Shown here: positions 52,751 to 60,686 of the stretch, piece by piece
Numbering within the stretch: the stretch's first letter is position 1
Layout of the letters: every line of letters starts with the position of its first letter
NCBI RefSeq assembly: GCF_001421355.1
Contig: NZ_LMKC01000001.1
Location: forward strand, 62,001 to 126,000
Length of the DNA stretch: 64,000 nucleotides
Source of the DNA: Sphingomonas sp. Leaf9
GTDB taxonomy: Bacteria; Pseudomonadota; Alphaproteobacteria; Sphingomonadales; Sphingomonadaceae
Reading direction: 5' to 3'
The notes under the pieces: model-generated
What the model saw: the letters and a program-made list of their open reading frames with translations, nothing else
Databases searched by the model: none
Told to the model about the DNA's origin: nothing
Position numbers and translations under genes: made by a program

Positions 52751-52894
52751 GTGATCCGCATCAACCAGAATGTGACCGTCCGCCAATCGATCCTCAGCCT
52801 GATCGGTGCCGTCGCGGTCAGCATCTTCGCCTTCGGCGTAACGACCGCTTCCGGTCCGATCGCCACACCCGTTGCCGCAGCGCCGATGGCGTGA
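52751..52894 (+). CDS. Small single-pass membrane protein at the head of the psp operon
   Basis: This protein of about 47 residues starts at GTG 52751, with AGGGAG eight or so bases upstream. It begins MIRINQNVTVRQSIL and has one hydrophobic segment (LIGAVAVSIFAFGV) followed by an Ala/Pro-rich end. It is the first gene after the sigma-54 promoter and 65 bases ahead of pspA. No known family is recognised. The segment could also act as an uncleaved signal peptide. A role in envelope stress is inferred only from position. Confidence 0.6.
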   Translation: MIRINQNVTVRQSILSLIGAVAVSIFAFGVTTASGPIATPVAAAPMA

Positions 52895-52959
52895 CGGCAG
52901 GCCGGGGCGGTTCTGCCCCGTTCCGTTCCGGCCACCCCAGTTTTTCCAGGAGTAACTCG

Positions 52960-53628
52960 ATGGGTATCTTTTCCCGCACCCGCGACATCATCGCCGCCAA
53001 CGTCACCGACCTGCTCGACAAGGCCGAAGACCCCGCGAAGATGATCCGCATGATCATCCTTGAAATGGAGGAAACGCTGGTCGAGGTCCGTGCGTCCGCC
53101 GCGCGCACCATCGCCGACCAGAAGGAAATGCGCCGCCATATCGCCAAGCTGGACAAGCTGCAGGACAGCTGGACCGAAAAGGCCGAGCTGGCGCTGAGCA
53201 AGGACCGCGAGGATCTGGCGAAGGCCGCGCTGGTCGAACGGCAGAAGGCGGTCGACATGATCGAACAGCTGAACGCCGAAATCGTCGTGCTCGACGATGC
53301 GCTGCGCGCGTCGGAAGCCGATATCGCCAAGCTGCAGAACAAGCTGCGCGAGGCGCGGACCCGGCAGAACGCCATCCAGACCCGGATGGAAAGCGCCAAC
53401 AACCGCACCAAGCTGCGCGAGATGTATGCCGGATCGAAGACCGCCGAAGCGTTCAGCCGCTTCGACGTGCTCGAACGCCGGGCCGACCTGGCCGAAGGTC
53501 GCGCCGAAGCGGCCGGCATGGGCCAGGGTGGCAAGTCGCTCGAGGACGAGATCGCGGAACTGCGGTCGTCGGACAAGATCGACGCCGAACTGGCCGCGCT
53601 CAAGGCCCGCCTGAACCGGGAGGGCTGA
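52960..53628 (+). CDS. pspA: PspA, phage shock protein A
   Basis: This 222-residue ESCRT-III-like coiled-coil protein stabilises damaged inner membrane and inhibits PspF. It begins MGIFSRTRDIIAANVTDLLD, the amphipathic membrane-binding helix, followed by EDPAKMIRMIILEMEETLVEV. Long charged helices run to the end. ATG 52960 is preceded by CCAGGAG. The longer upstream frame crosses the promoter and is not real. Four bases separate it from pspB. Confidence 0.96.
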   Translation: MGIFSRTRDIIAANVTDLLDKAEDPAKMIRMIILEMEETLVEVRASAARTIADQKEMRRHIAKLDKLQDSWTEKAELALSKDREDLAKAALVERQKAVDMIEQLNAEIVVLDDALRASEADIAKLQNKLREARTRQNAIQTRMESANNRTKLREMYAGSKTAEAFSRFDVLERRADLAEGRAEAAGMGQGGKSLEDEIAELRSSDKIDAELAALKARLNREG

Positions 53629-53632
53629 GACG

Positions 53633-53917
53633 ATGGGCGAATTCCTGACCGCGGCGGTCGCGATCAGCGTCCTCTTCATCGGTCTGCCGTGGCTGATCCT
53701 CCACTACATCACGAAGTGGAAACAGTCGCCGACGCTGACCAACGAGGACGAGCGACTGCTCGACGACATGCACGTCACCGCCCGCCGGCTCGAAGAGCGG
53801 CTCCAGACGATCGAGCGGATCATCGCCGCCGACAATCCGGACTTCCGCCCTTCGACGCCGCGCCGGGAATATCCGGAAAGCGATTTCCGCAACAACGACT
53901 ACGCACGGAGGGACTGA
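53633..53917 (+). CDS. pspB: PspB, envelope stress membrane protein
   Basis: This 94-residue protein has one N-terminal transmembrane segment (about 5-27, VAISVLFIGLPWLILHYITK). A conserved cytoplasmic leucine-zipper-like helix follows (LLDDMHVTARRLEERLQTIERIIAADNP, given here in parts: LLDDMHVTARRL and EERLQTIERIIAADNP). PspB and PspC recruit PspA and relieve PspF inhibition. The RRLEER...IERI segment resembles parts of the later small genes. The stop overlaps the pspC start by one base. Confidence 0.93.
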   Translation: MGEFLTAAVAISVLFIGLPWLILHYITKWKQSPTLTNEDERLLDDMHVTARRLEERLQTIERIIAADNPDFRPSTPRREYPESDFRNNDYARRD

Positions 53918-54297
53918 TGTCTGGCGCACGCACCAAATTCTATGTCGACAAGGCGAATGGCAAGATGTCGGGCGTGTGCGCCGGCATCGCCGACTACACC
54001 GGTGTCGAGGTCATGTGGATCCGCATCGGCACGGTGATGCTGACGCTGGTCGGCGGCTTTCCCTGGACGGCCATCGCGTATTTCATGATCGCATGGATGG
54101 CCCCGAAGAAGCCCTACGGCCTGTATGAAAGCCGCGAGGACGAGAAATTCTGGCAGGGCGTCCGGTCGAACCCGACCCGCTCGGCATCGGAAATGCGCTC
54201 GACCTTCCGCGATATCGACCGTCGCCTTGCCGATATCGAAATGTATTATACCAGCCGCAACACCCGTCTGGCGGACGAGATCGACAGCCTGCGCTGA
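53917..54297 (+). CDS. pspC: PspC, envelope stress membrane protein with C-terminal coiled coil
   Basis: This 126-residue protein has the PspC domain (about 5-70): GKMSGVCAGIADYTGVE, WIRIGTVMLTLVGGF and a second hydrophobic stretch ending IAWMAPKKPYGLY. A C-terminal helix (about 93-126) reads RDIDRRLADIEMYY then RLADEIDSLR. That tail is echoed in the next three genes. The start is ATG 53917 in a TGATG overlap with pspB, preceded by CGGAGGG. Confidence 0.93.
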   Translation: MSGARTKFYVDKANGKMSGVCAGIADYTGVEVMWIRIGTVMLTLVGGFPWTAIAYFMIAWMAPKKPYGLYESREDEKFWQGVRSNPTRSASEMRSTFRDIDRRLADIEMYYTSRNTRLADEIDSLR

Positions 54298-54333
54298 TCC
54301 GATCCCTGCCGGGACGATTTGGGGAGAGAGACG

Positions 54334-54615
54334 ATGAATTGGGGTGGACCGGGTTTCGTATTGGCCATCATCGCGATGGCGATGATCGCCGGTGTCGTGA
54401 AGGCATCGATCCGGGCAAAGCATGGGATCGCCAAGGAGGACGAACGCGTCCGCGGCGGCAACCCCGATGCCGAGCGTCAGGCATGGCTGATGGCGCAACA
54501 GAACGAGCAGTTGCAGGCCAAGGTCCTGCGTCTCGAAGAACGCATCGCCGTTCTCGAGCGCATCGCGACCGACCCTGCCACCCGTACTGCCCGCGAAATC
54601 GACGCGCTGCGCTAA
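54334..54615 (+). CDS. Small membrane/coiled-coil protein of the psp operon (first)
   Basis: This 93-residue protein has one transmembrane segment (about 6-24, PGFVLAIIAMAMIAGVV) and a charged linker. The coiled coil ends LRLEERIAVLERIATD and AREIDALR. It resembles PspB in layout (one TM, then a zipper helix) and the PspC tail in its end. ATG 54334 follows GGGGAGAGAG. It is 36 bases after pspC and co-oriented, so it belongs to the psp transcript. Function is unknown. Confidence 0.8.
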   Translation: MNWGGPGFVLAIIAMAMIAGVVKASIRAKHGIAKEDERVRGGNPDAERQAWLMAQQNEQLQAKVLRLEERIAVLERIATDPATRTAREIDALR

Positions 54616-54633
54616 GCTTCGAGGACCAAGATC

Positions 54634-54948
54634 ATGCTGACCAACAATCCCGACCTCGTTCCGATGATCGTCCTGCTCGGCCTTGCCATCATGGTGGCGT
54701 GGGTCGTCACCACCTGGCTGCGCGTCAAGAACGGCTATCCGTTGCAGGGCAGCTGGGGCCAGAACGTCTACCCGGTCGCCAACGACGAGACGGTCGAACG
54801 GGTCAAGCTGCTGAGCCAGGAAAACGGCCAGCTGAAGGCCGAGCTGGGATCGATCAAGGACCGGCTGGCCAATGTCGAACGGATCGTGACCGACGGCGCC
54901 CACAGCCTCGACCGCGAGATCGAGCAACTGCGCAGCCGCGCGAACTGA
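54634..54948 (+). CDS. Small membrane/coiled-coil protein of the psp operon (second)
   Basis: This 104-residue protein has one transmembrane segment (about 10-29, MIVLLGLAIMVAWVVTTWL), a short loop with GYPLQGSWGQ, and a coiled coil ending IKDRLANVERIVTD and DREIEQLR. The ending matches those of PspC and the two neighbouring small genes. The gene is 18 bases after the previous one. No enzyme motif is seen. An adaptor or membrane-anchor role is inferred. Confidence 0.8.
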   Translation: MLTNNPDLVPMIVLLGLAIMVAWVVTTWLRVKNGYPLQGSWGQNVYPVANDETVERVKLLSQENGQLKAELGSIKDRLANVERIVTDGAHSLDREIEQLRSRAN

Positions 54949-54959
54949 AAGGACCTGTC

Positions 54960-55223
54960 ATGAGCCCCTTTCTCATCCCCGCCCTTGCCCTGATGATCCC
55001 GATCGTCGCGATCCTCAGCAAACTGGTCTTCCAACCTTGGCTGGAGCTGAAGGAGCGGGAATTGCAGGTCCGCGGCACCGAAACCGCCGAAAAGGCCGCG
55101 CAGTACGCCGCGCAGACCGAACGGCTGGAACAGCGCGTCCGCGTCCTCGAACGCATCATCACCGACCGCGGCGTCGACCTCTCCGACGAGATTGAGCGAC
55201 TGCGCGACAAACCTCTCAACTGA
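54960..55223 (+). CDS. Small membrane/coiled-coil protein of the psp operon (third)
   Basis: This 87-residue protein has one N-terminal transmembrane segment (about 3-22, PFLIPALALMIPIVAILSKL). A long coiled coil follows, with TERLEQRVRVLERIITD and LSDEIERLRD. The layout is very close to PspB. ATG 54960 follows AAAGGA and lies 11 bases after the preceding stop. Confidence 0.8.
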   Translation: MSPFLIPALALMIPIVAILSKLVFQPWLELKERELQVRGTETAEKAAQYAAQTERLEQRVRVLERIITDRGVDLSDEIERLRDKPLN

Positions 55224-55245
55224 CCCCAAGCGAAGGGACCGTCCG

Positions 55246-55479
55246 ATGAACCTCACGCTTACCCTCGCCCTTGCCATCACCACGCTGGCCGCCGTCACGA
55301 TCCTTGCGGTTACGGCGCTGGCGGGATGGCGTGGCTGGCTCTCGCTCCAGCAGCAGCGGCTGGGCGATCACGCCATGACCCAGCAGCCGACCCCCAATGC
55401 CGGCACCCGGATCGAGATCGCCGACCTGAAGGAACGCATCCGCAAGCTCGAAGCGATCGCCGCCGGGGTGGAACTGTAG
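55246..55479 (+). CDS. Small membrane/coiled-coil protein of the psp operon (fourth)
   Basis: This 77-residue protein has one transmembrane segment (about 5-27, LALAITTLAAVTILAVTALA), a linker with Trp residues and a short coiled coil IADLKERIRKLEAIAAGVEL. The coil ends before the EI..LR segment seen in its neighbours, so it is the most divergent copy. ATG 55246 is 22 bases after the previous stop. The sufE gene follows after 23 bases and may be on the same transcript. Confidence 0.75.
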   Translation: MNLTLTLALAITTLAAVTILAVTALAGWRGWLSLQQQRLGDHAMTQQPTPNAGTRIEIADLKERIRKLEAIAAGVEL

Positions 55480-55502
55480 GGCCAAACGCCTATAGCGGCG
55501 TC

Positions 55503-55907
55503 ATGCAGAGCATCGACGATATCCGCGAAGAATATGACTTCCTCGACGGCGACGACCGTTACCGGCTCCTGATCGACCTGGGGCGCCAGCTGGAGCCGAT
55601 GCCCGATCCCCTGAAGACCGATGCGACGCTGGTTCGAGGCTGTTCGGCATCGGTCTGGGTCTATCCCCAGCCCCGCGAGGACGGGACGCTCCACTTCCTG
55701 GCAGACAGCAACGCCGCGATTACCAAGGGGATCATCGCGCTGGTGCTGGCGACCGTGCAGGACCAGCCGGCCAGGACGATCCTCGACACCGACATCGCCG
55801 ACACGCTGGCCCCGTTCGACCTGCGCAACCAGCTCAGCTCCAACCGGACGCAGGGTATTCCCAACATGATCGCGCTGATCCGGGAAACGGCGGCACGGCT
55901 GGCGTGA
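55503..55907 (+). CDS. sufE: SufE, sulfur acceptor for cysteine desulfurase
   Basis: This 134-residue protein accepts persulfide sulfur from SufS for Fe-S cluster assembly. The active Cys is in VRGCSASVWVY near residue 48. SNAAITKGIIALVL and the later SSNRTQGIPNMI are family blocks. ATG 55503 starts MQSIDDIREEYDFLD. Other suf genes are not nearby. The next gene starts in a GTGA overlap with its stop. Confidence 0.94.
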   Translation: MQSIDDIREEYDFLDGDDRYRLLIDLGRQLEPMPDPLKTDATLVRGCSASVWVYPQPREDGTLHFLADSNAAITKGIIALVLATVQDQPARTILDTDIADTLAPFDLRNQLSSNRTQGIPNMIALIRETAARLA

Positions 55908-56716
55908 AGCGCCGGATCGGCTGGATCGCGGCGGCGGCGGCCGTATTCGGCATCGCGACCGCTGCGGCAGGATATCGCAACGCGCTGGCCGACCCGATCG
56001 TGCGCGACCTGCACCTCCCCGCGCCGATCGCGCCGACCTCGGTCGTGCTCCTGACCGACAGCCATGTCGCCGGCCCCGACATGCCACCCGAACGGCTGGC
56101 GCGGATCGTGGCGCAGGTGAATGCACTGAAGCCCGATGTCGTCTTGCTGGCGGGCGATTATGTGAGCGACAAGGCGGCGTCGACGCGCACCTATCCCGCA
56201 CAGGCGGCGATCGCGCCCTTCGCCGCGCTCCGCCCCCGGCTGGGCACCTTTGCGGTACTGGGCAACCACGATCACGAACGCGGCGCGGCCGAGATGCGGC
56301 GGTCGCTGCGCGCGGCGGGGGTCGAACCGCTTGCCAACGACGCGGTGCGTGCAGGGCCGCTGGCGATCGGCGGACTGGACGATGCCACGACCGACCACGC
56401 CGATCTGCCGGCGACACTGGCCGCGCTGGGGCGGATCGGCGGGTTCCCGATCGTGCTCAGCCACAATCCCGATCCGTTCAAGAAGCTGTCGGGCAAGGTC
56501 GGCGTGATGCTCGCGGGGCATACCCATTGCGGGCAGGTCCGGCTGCCGATCCTCGGTGCGCTGACCTATGGTTCCAATTACGGCGCGCGCTATGGCTGCG
56601 GTGTGGTTCGAGAAAAGGGGCGGGTGCTGGTCGTCGGCGCAGGACTGGGCACCAGCGAACTGCCGATCCGCTTCGGCACGCCGCCCGATATCTGGCGGAT
56701 CACGATCGGCGGCTAA
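55904..56716 (+). CDS. Metallophosphoesterase (YkuE/YaeI-like)
   Basis: This 270-residue calcineurin-like phosphoesterase has an N-terminal membrane or signal segment (WIAAAAAVFGIATAAAG). Metal-binding motifs in order are LLTDSHV, LAGDYVS, LGNHDHE, LSHNPD and LAGHTHCGQ, a complete set. Relatives cleave UDP-diacylglucosamine or other phosphoesters at the membrane; the substrate here is not known. GTG 55904 overlaps the sufE stop. The end overlaps the convergent ferredoxin gene by four bases. Confidence 0.9.
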   Translation: MKRRIGWIAAAAAVFGIATAAAGYRNALADPIVRDLHLPAPIAPTSVVLLTDSHVAGPDMPPERLARIVAQVNALKPDVVLLAGDYVSDKAASTRTYPAQAAIAPFAALRPRLGTFAVLGNHDHERGAAEMRRSLRAAGVEPLANDAVRAGPLAIGGLDDATTDHADLPATLAALGRIGGFPIVLSHNPDPFKKLSGKVGVMLAGHTHCGQVRLPILGALTYGSNYGARYGCGVVREKGRVLVVGAGLGTSELPIRFGTPPDIWRITIGG

Positions 56717-57009
56717 TCCAGCCCCAGCCGCCCGGCCACCGCGTCCAGATCGTCGCCCGGCCGCACCAGCAGCCAGTCATTCGGCCGCGCACTGTCGACC
56801 ACCACCACCGCGCCCTTGGGACACACGTCGAGGCACTTCACCTCGACCACGCCCGCACGCGACTTCGGCCCGTTCTTCAGCTTCAGATGCCGGCGCAGCG
56901 CCTTGGCCAGAGGCTTGCCCGCATCACCGAACCCGCCGTTCAGCTTCTTCGAACATTTGGCGCAGACCAGCACCGCCTTGTCCCAGCGGGACCGGACACC
57001 GGTCCTCAC
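56713..57009 (-). CDS. Thioredoxin-like [2Fe-2S] ferredoxin domain protein
   Basis: This 98-residue protein has Cys pairs in VLVCAKCSKK and KCLDVCPKGAVVVV. The pattern and spacing fit the thioredoxin-fold 2Fe-2S ferredoxins (as in the NuoE fold); the extra Cys in CAKC may or may not bind. An electron-transfer role is likely, with unknown partners. It starts at GTG 57009 in a GTGA overlap with the J-domain gene upstream, so the two are co-translated. Confidence 0.82.
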   Translation of the reverse strand: MRTGVRSRWDKAVLVCAKCSKKLNGGFGDAGKPLAKALRRHLKLKNGPKSRAGVVEVKCLDVCPKGAVVVVDSARPNDWLLVRPGDDLDAVAGRLGLD

Positions 57010-57542
57010 GCCGGTTTCCAGGCCCGGCGTTCTTCCGCGACGCGCAGCACGTCATAGGCCGCCTGGATCGCGTGGAATTTCTTCGCCGCCTCGGCATCGC
57101 CGGGCCGGACATCGGGGTGGAACACCTTGGCGAGCTTGCGCCACGCGAGGCGGATCGTGTCGAAATTGGCGTCGGGATCGCATTCCAGCACCTCAAGCGC
57201 GCGCATCTCGTCGCGCGAGCGGGTGCTGTCGCCAGAGCCTGCCCAGGCATTCGAAGCGGACGCGGCATAGCCATTGGCGGTGCGACGTTCCTCTGCCTCG
57301 CGGGCCTTGGCCTCTTCCTCGTTCAGCCCCTCGAAGTAGTTCCAGCCCTTGTTATATTCCGCCGCATGCGCTTCGCAGAAATACCAGCGGTCGGGGCTGT
57401 TGGGCGATTTGGGCGCGGGGCATTTACCGGGTTCGGTGCAACCGTGGCGGTCACACAGCTTCACCGTCTGCGCCTCGCGGCCCTCGCTATAGCCGCGCCA
57501 GCGGGGAAAGCCCCAGTCGTTCGATCGCGTGTTTCGTGCCAT
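57006..57542 (-). CDS. J-domain protein with N-terminal Cys/His cluster
   Basis: This 178-residue protein has a C-terminal J domain (about 113-172) with the essential HPD in VFHPDVRPGDAEAAKKF, so it should stimulate an Hsp70 (DnaK). The N-terminal half (about 30-60) has CDRHGCTEPGKCP and FCEAHAAEY: four Cys plus His residues that look like a metal site. It is not a full DnaJ because it lacks the Gly/Phe and substrate domains. It is translationally coupled to the ferredoxin-like gene and lies just past RNase P RNA. Confidence 0.88.
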   Translation of the reverse strand: MARNTRSNDWGFPRWRGYSEGREAQTVKLCDRHGCTEPGKCPAPKSPNSPDRWYFCEAHAAEYNKGWNYFEGLNEEEAKAREAEERRTANGYAASASNAWAGSGDSTRSRDEMRALEVLECDPDANFDTIRLAWRKLAKVFHPDVRPGDAEAAKKFHAIQAAYDVLRVAEERRAWKPA

Positions 57543-57596
57543 TGCTGTCGAAATAAGCCGCCATGCGCCTCACGCAACCCATTGTCGCGCGGGAAT

Positions 57597-57998
57597 GTCA
57601 GAGGGTCTGTAAGCCGGGTTCTGTCCACCTGAATGAAACAGGATGGGCGACCATTCCTCTTGGACGACGCTTGCGCGCCATCTCTAGCAACCAACCCGGG
57701 CAGCGGGCCGGAACATGCCCCGGAGCACTTGCGTACTCCCTGCCGCCCCTATTCGGTCTTGCTCCCGGTGGGGTTTGCCATGCCGCTGCCGTTACCGGCC
57801 GCGCGGTGCGCTCTTACCGCACCCTTTCACCGTAACCCGGCCGAAGCCAAAGGCCGTCTGCTCTCTGTGGCACTGTCCCTGAACCCCGCGTGCCGAAGCC
57901 TGCGAAGCCCGCCGGGCGTTACCCGGCACCGTCGTTTCCGTGGAGCCCGGACTTTCCTCGGCACGCTTGCGCGCGACGCGGCCGCCCGACCCTCTGAC
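57597..57998 (-). ncRNA. rnpB: RNase P RNA
   Basis: This is the bacterial A-type catalytic RNA that trims tRNA 5' ends, about 400 nt on the minus strand. The 5' part contains the hallmark GAGGAAAGTCCGGGCTC (about 57964-57948), and the 3' part contains the usual ACAGAACCCGGCTTACAG (57627-57610). The terminal bases pair as P1: GTCAGAGGGTC at the 5' end with GACCCTCTGAC-type bases at the 3' end. Open frames across it in all phases are not genes. Ends are approximate. Confidence 0.96.
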
Positions 57999-58030
57999 CC
58001 GGACGCCCCTAGCCGACCGGAGGCGCCGGT

Positions 58031-58720
58031 TCAATCGTCGCCTTGCGGCTTTGGCAGCAACAGCGCGAGGAGGAGCATCCGGCATTCGCCATCGATGATC
58101 CCGTCGACCATTTCCGGCCGGAACCGCCGCTGGAACGCGGTGACCGCGGCGGTCGCATCGGCCACGTCATAGCCGAAACGTTCGAGCGCCAGCAGGAACC
58201 CGGCATCGCTCCAGCCGGGGTCCATCAGGTTGCGGGTCGGGCGGGGCAGCGCCAGCCGCAACCGCGCCAGCCGGTTCCACGGGAACAGCTCGCCCGGGTC
58301 CTGCTTGCGCAGCGGCGCGATATCCGAATGGCCGACGACATTGCCGCGCGTGATCGCGTGCCGGTCCTTGATCTGGTGCACCAGCGGGATCAGCGCGTCG
58401 ACCTGCGCATCGGGAAAGGCACGATAGCCCCATTCATGCCCCGGATTGACCAGTTCGATGCCGATCGACGCGCTGTTGACGTCGGTGATCCCGCGCCAGT
58501 GCGCCCGGCCGGCGTGCCACGCGCGCTTGTCCTCCGCGACCATGCGGTAGATCGTGCCGTCCTCGTCGATCAGGTAATGCGCCGACACCTGCGCCGCCGG
58601 ATCGGTCAGCCGCGCGATCGCCGACGCCGCGTCGGTCATGCCGGTATAGTGCAGGACGATCATGGTGATCGGCAGGCTGCGTTCGCCGAAGTTCGGCGAC
58701 GGCGTATCGATCATGTCCAT
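58031..58720 (-). CDS. N-acetylmuramoyl-L-alanine amidase (Amidase_2)
   Basis: This zinc amidase of about 229 residues cleaves the muramyl-peptide bond of peptidoglycan. Zinc ligands are the His in IVLHYTGM and the His in VVGHSDIAPLRKQDPG, with AWHAGRAHW near the site. A C-terminal peptidoglycan-binding-like helical region covers about 165-229. There is no clear signal peptide, so it resembles cytoplasmic AmpD-type recycling enzymes. Candidate starts are ATG 58741, 58720 and 58714; 58720 has GGGCCGGG upstream. Confidence 0.9.
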   Translation of the reverse strand: MDMIDTPSPNFGERSLPITMIVLHYTGMTDAASAIARLTDPAAQVSAHYLIDEDGTIYRMVAEDKRAWHAGRAHWRGITDVNSASIGIELVNPGHEWGYRAFPDAQVDALIPLVHQIKDRHAITRGNVVGHSDIAPLRKQDPGELFPWNRLARLRLALPRPTRNLMDPGWSDAGFLLALERFGYDVADATAAVTAFQRRFRPEMVDGIIDGECRMLLLALLLPKPQGDD

Positions 58721-58795
58721 CCCGGCCCTCCCCTCGCCCATCCTGCCCCTCGCTTGCGGCCGGACGCGGGGAAAGGCAAGCCTGCCGGGGCGGGG

Positions 58796-59632
58796 CTAGT
58801 GCGCGGCGAGCCGGTACATGCCGCGATAGCGTTCGGACGGGACCAGCGCGTCGCTATGCCCGATCACCGTTTCGCCCGCCCCCAGCACCAGCAGCCCGCC
58901 GGGACGCAGCACCCCCGCGATCCGCTCCAGCACCGCCCGCCGCGCCGCCGGCGACAGGTACATCAGCACGTTGCGGCACAGCACGATATCGAACTTTCCG
59001 GCCGGCATCGGGTCGGACATCAGGTTCTGCTGGCTGTATAGCAGGCGCAGCCGCAGTTCCGGCCTCGCTTCCCACAACTCGTCGCGCAGTTCGAACCAGC
59101 GCATCATCCGCCGGATCGACAGGCCGCGCTGGATTTCGAACTGGGTATAGCGGCCCGACCGCGCCCGCAGCAGCGCGCGCGCGGAAATATCGGTCGCGCG
59201 GATTTCGGGAAGCGTCATCCCGCCCTGCTCCTGCGCCTCGGCGAACAGCATCGCCAGCGACAGCGGCTCCTGCCCGGTCGAACAGGCCGCCGACCAGATG
59301 CGCAGCCGGCGCGGCGTGTCGCCCGCCATGTCGTGCGCCGCGCCGATCACCTGGTCGAGCACCGACGAATCGCGGAAGAACGACGTTTCCTGGTTCAGCA
59401 GCGCATCGACCACCAGGTCGGCCAGCCCCGCTTCGCAGCGCCCGCCCGCCGCGATCCGCGCGACCAGTTCGTCCAGCGAGGCAAGGCCGCGTTCGCGCAG
59501 CATCGGCTGCAATGCGCTGTCGATCCGCCATGCCCGCCCGGCGTCGAGCTGTTGCCCGGTACGCTGTTCCAGCAGGCTGACGATCTTGTGCGCGGCGTGG
59601 CTCATCGGGGGTGCGGCCTGCGGCATCGTCAT
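58796..59632 (-). CDS. cheR: CheR chemoreceptor methyltransferase (second system)
   Basis: This 278-residue SAM-dependent enzyme methylates receptor Glu residues. Blocks include LLNQETSFFRD, SAACSTGQEPLSLAM (SAM site), ATDISARALLRARSG and LCRNVLMYLSP. No TPR is attached, unlike the CheR at 19889-21151. It starts in an ATGA overlap with cheB and is the last gene of the second chemosensory operon. Confidence 0.94.
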   Translation of the reverse strand: MTMPQAAPPMSHAAHKIVSLLEQRTGQQLDAGRAWRIDSALQPMLRERGLASLDELVARIAAGGRCEAGLADLVVDALLNQETSFFRDSSVLDQVIGAAHDMAGDTPRRLRIWSAACSTGQEPLSLAMLFAEAQEQGGMTLPEIRATDISARALLRARSGRYTQFEIQRGLSIRRMMRWFELRDELWEARPELRLRLLYSQQNLMSDPMPAGKFDIVLCRNVLMYLSPAARRAVLERIAGVLRPGGLLVLGAGETVIGHSDALVPSERYRGMYRLAAH

Positions 59633-60675
59633 GCGGAACGCTTTCTGCGGGCGATGAACGCGCCCAGCTGGTCGGGGGTACCGATGGTGGAGGCAAGGCC
59701 GCTTTCGGCGATGGCGCCGGGCATGCCCCAGACGACGGAGCTGTTCTGGTCCTGCACCGCGACCACGCCGCCGGCCGCGCGAATGCGTTCGGCACCGCGG
59801 CATCCGTCACGGCCCATGCCCGACAGGACGACGCCCAGCGCGCGCTGCCCGAATACCTCGGCCACCGATTCGAACATGGGGTCGACGGAGGGCATGCACC
59901 CGCTGATCGCAGGCGCGCGGTCGAGCCGGGTCGCCGCCCCGTCGGTCGTCGATACGACACGGATATGCGCGTCGCCCGGCGCCAGGATCATCCGCCCGCG
60001 CTGGATGCGCAGGCTGTCGCGCGCCACGTCGACCGGTCGCCGGGCCAGCGTCGCCAGCTGCTGCGCGAAATAGCCGGTGAACGATCCCGGCAGATGCTGG
60101 GTAATCAGGATCGGCACGTCGAGGTTGTCGGGCAATGCGCGCAACAGCGGGGCCATCGCATGAATGCCGCCGGTCGAGGCGCCGATGGCGATGATGTCGA
60201 ACACATCGCCCCGCGCCGCCGAGGCGACCGCCGATCGTGGTGTCGTCGCCATCACATCGGCGACCAGCGCGGTCAGCCGATGGGCGAAATTGCCGGCCAG
60301 CGGCGACGATTCGGGCTTGGCAAGCGTCGCCGCCGCACCCAGCGCCATCGCGTGCAGCGCCGTCGGCGATCCGGCGGTGCAACTGCCCGACAGGACGATG
60401 ACCCGCGCATCGGGGGCAAGCGCGGTGAGTGCCGGCAGCCCGGTCAGCCCGTCGGTCCCCGGCAGATTGATGTCGAGCAGGATCAGGTCGACCGGCCGGT
60501 CGCCCAGCACGGCCAGCGCCTGCGCGATGCTGCCGACCGCCGCGATCACTTCATAGGTGGGGATCGCATCGACGATCCGGGCGATGACGCAGCGCGTGAC
60601 CGCCGAATCATCGACGATCAGGACGCGCAGCGCCCCGGATACGGACGCCGCCGGTTTGGGACAGGCCGCGACCAC
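59629..60675 (-). CDS. cheB: CheB receptor methylesterase (second system)
   Basis: This 348-residue protein has an N-terminal receiver (Asp in LILLDINLPGTDG) and a methylesterase with Ser in GASTGGIHAM, His in TQHLPGSF and Asp in SGMGRDGCRG. GTG 60675 begins 11 bases after the cheY stop. It is a separate paralogue from the CheB at 25347-26387. Confidence 0.94.
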   Translation of the reverse strand: MVAACPKPAASVSGALRVLIVDDSAVTRCVIARIVDAIPTYEVIAAVGSIAQALAVLGDRPVDLILLDINLPGTDGLTGLPALTALAPDARVIVLSGSCTAGSPTALHAMALGAAATLAKPESSPLAGNFAHRLTALVADVMATTPRSAVASAARGDVFDIIAIGASTGGIHAMAPLLRALPDNLDVPILITQHLPGSFTGYFAQQLATLARRPVDVARDSLRIQRGRMILAPGDAHIRVVSTTDGAATRLDRAPAISGCMPSVDPMFESVAEVFGQRALGVVLSGMGRDGCRGAERIRAAGGVVAVQDQNSSVVWGMPGAIAESGLASTIGTPDQLGAFIARRKRSA

Positions 60676-60686
60676 GTCCGTCGTCG

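Noticed and set aside
57563..58172. Open frames across 57.6-58.0 kb as small proteins
   Set aside because: The region is clearly RNase P RNA, with P1 pairing and the GAGGAAAGTCCGGGCTC signature.
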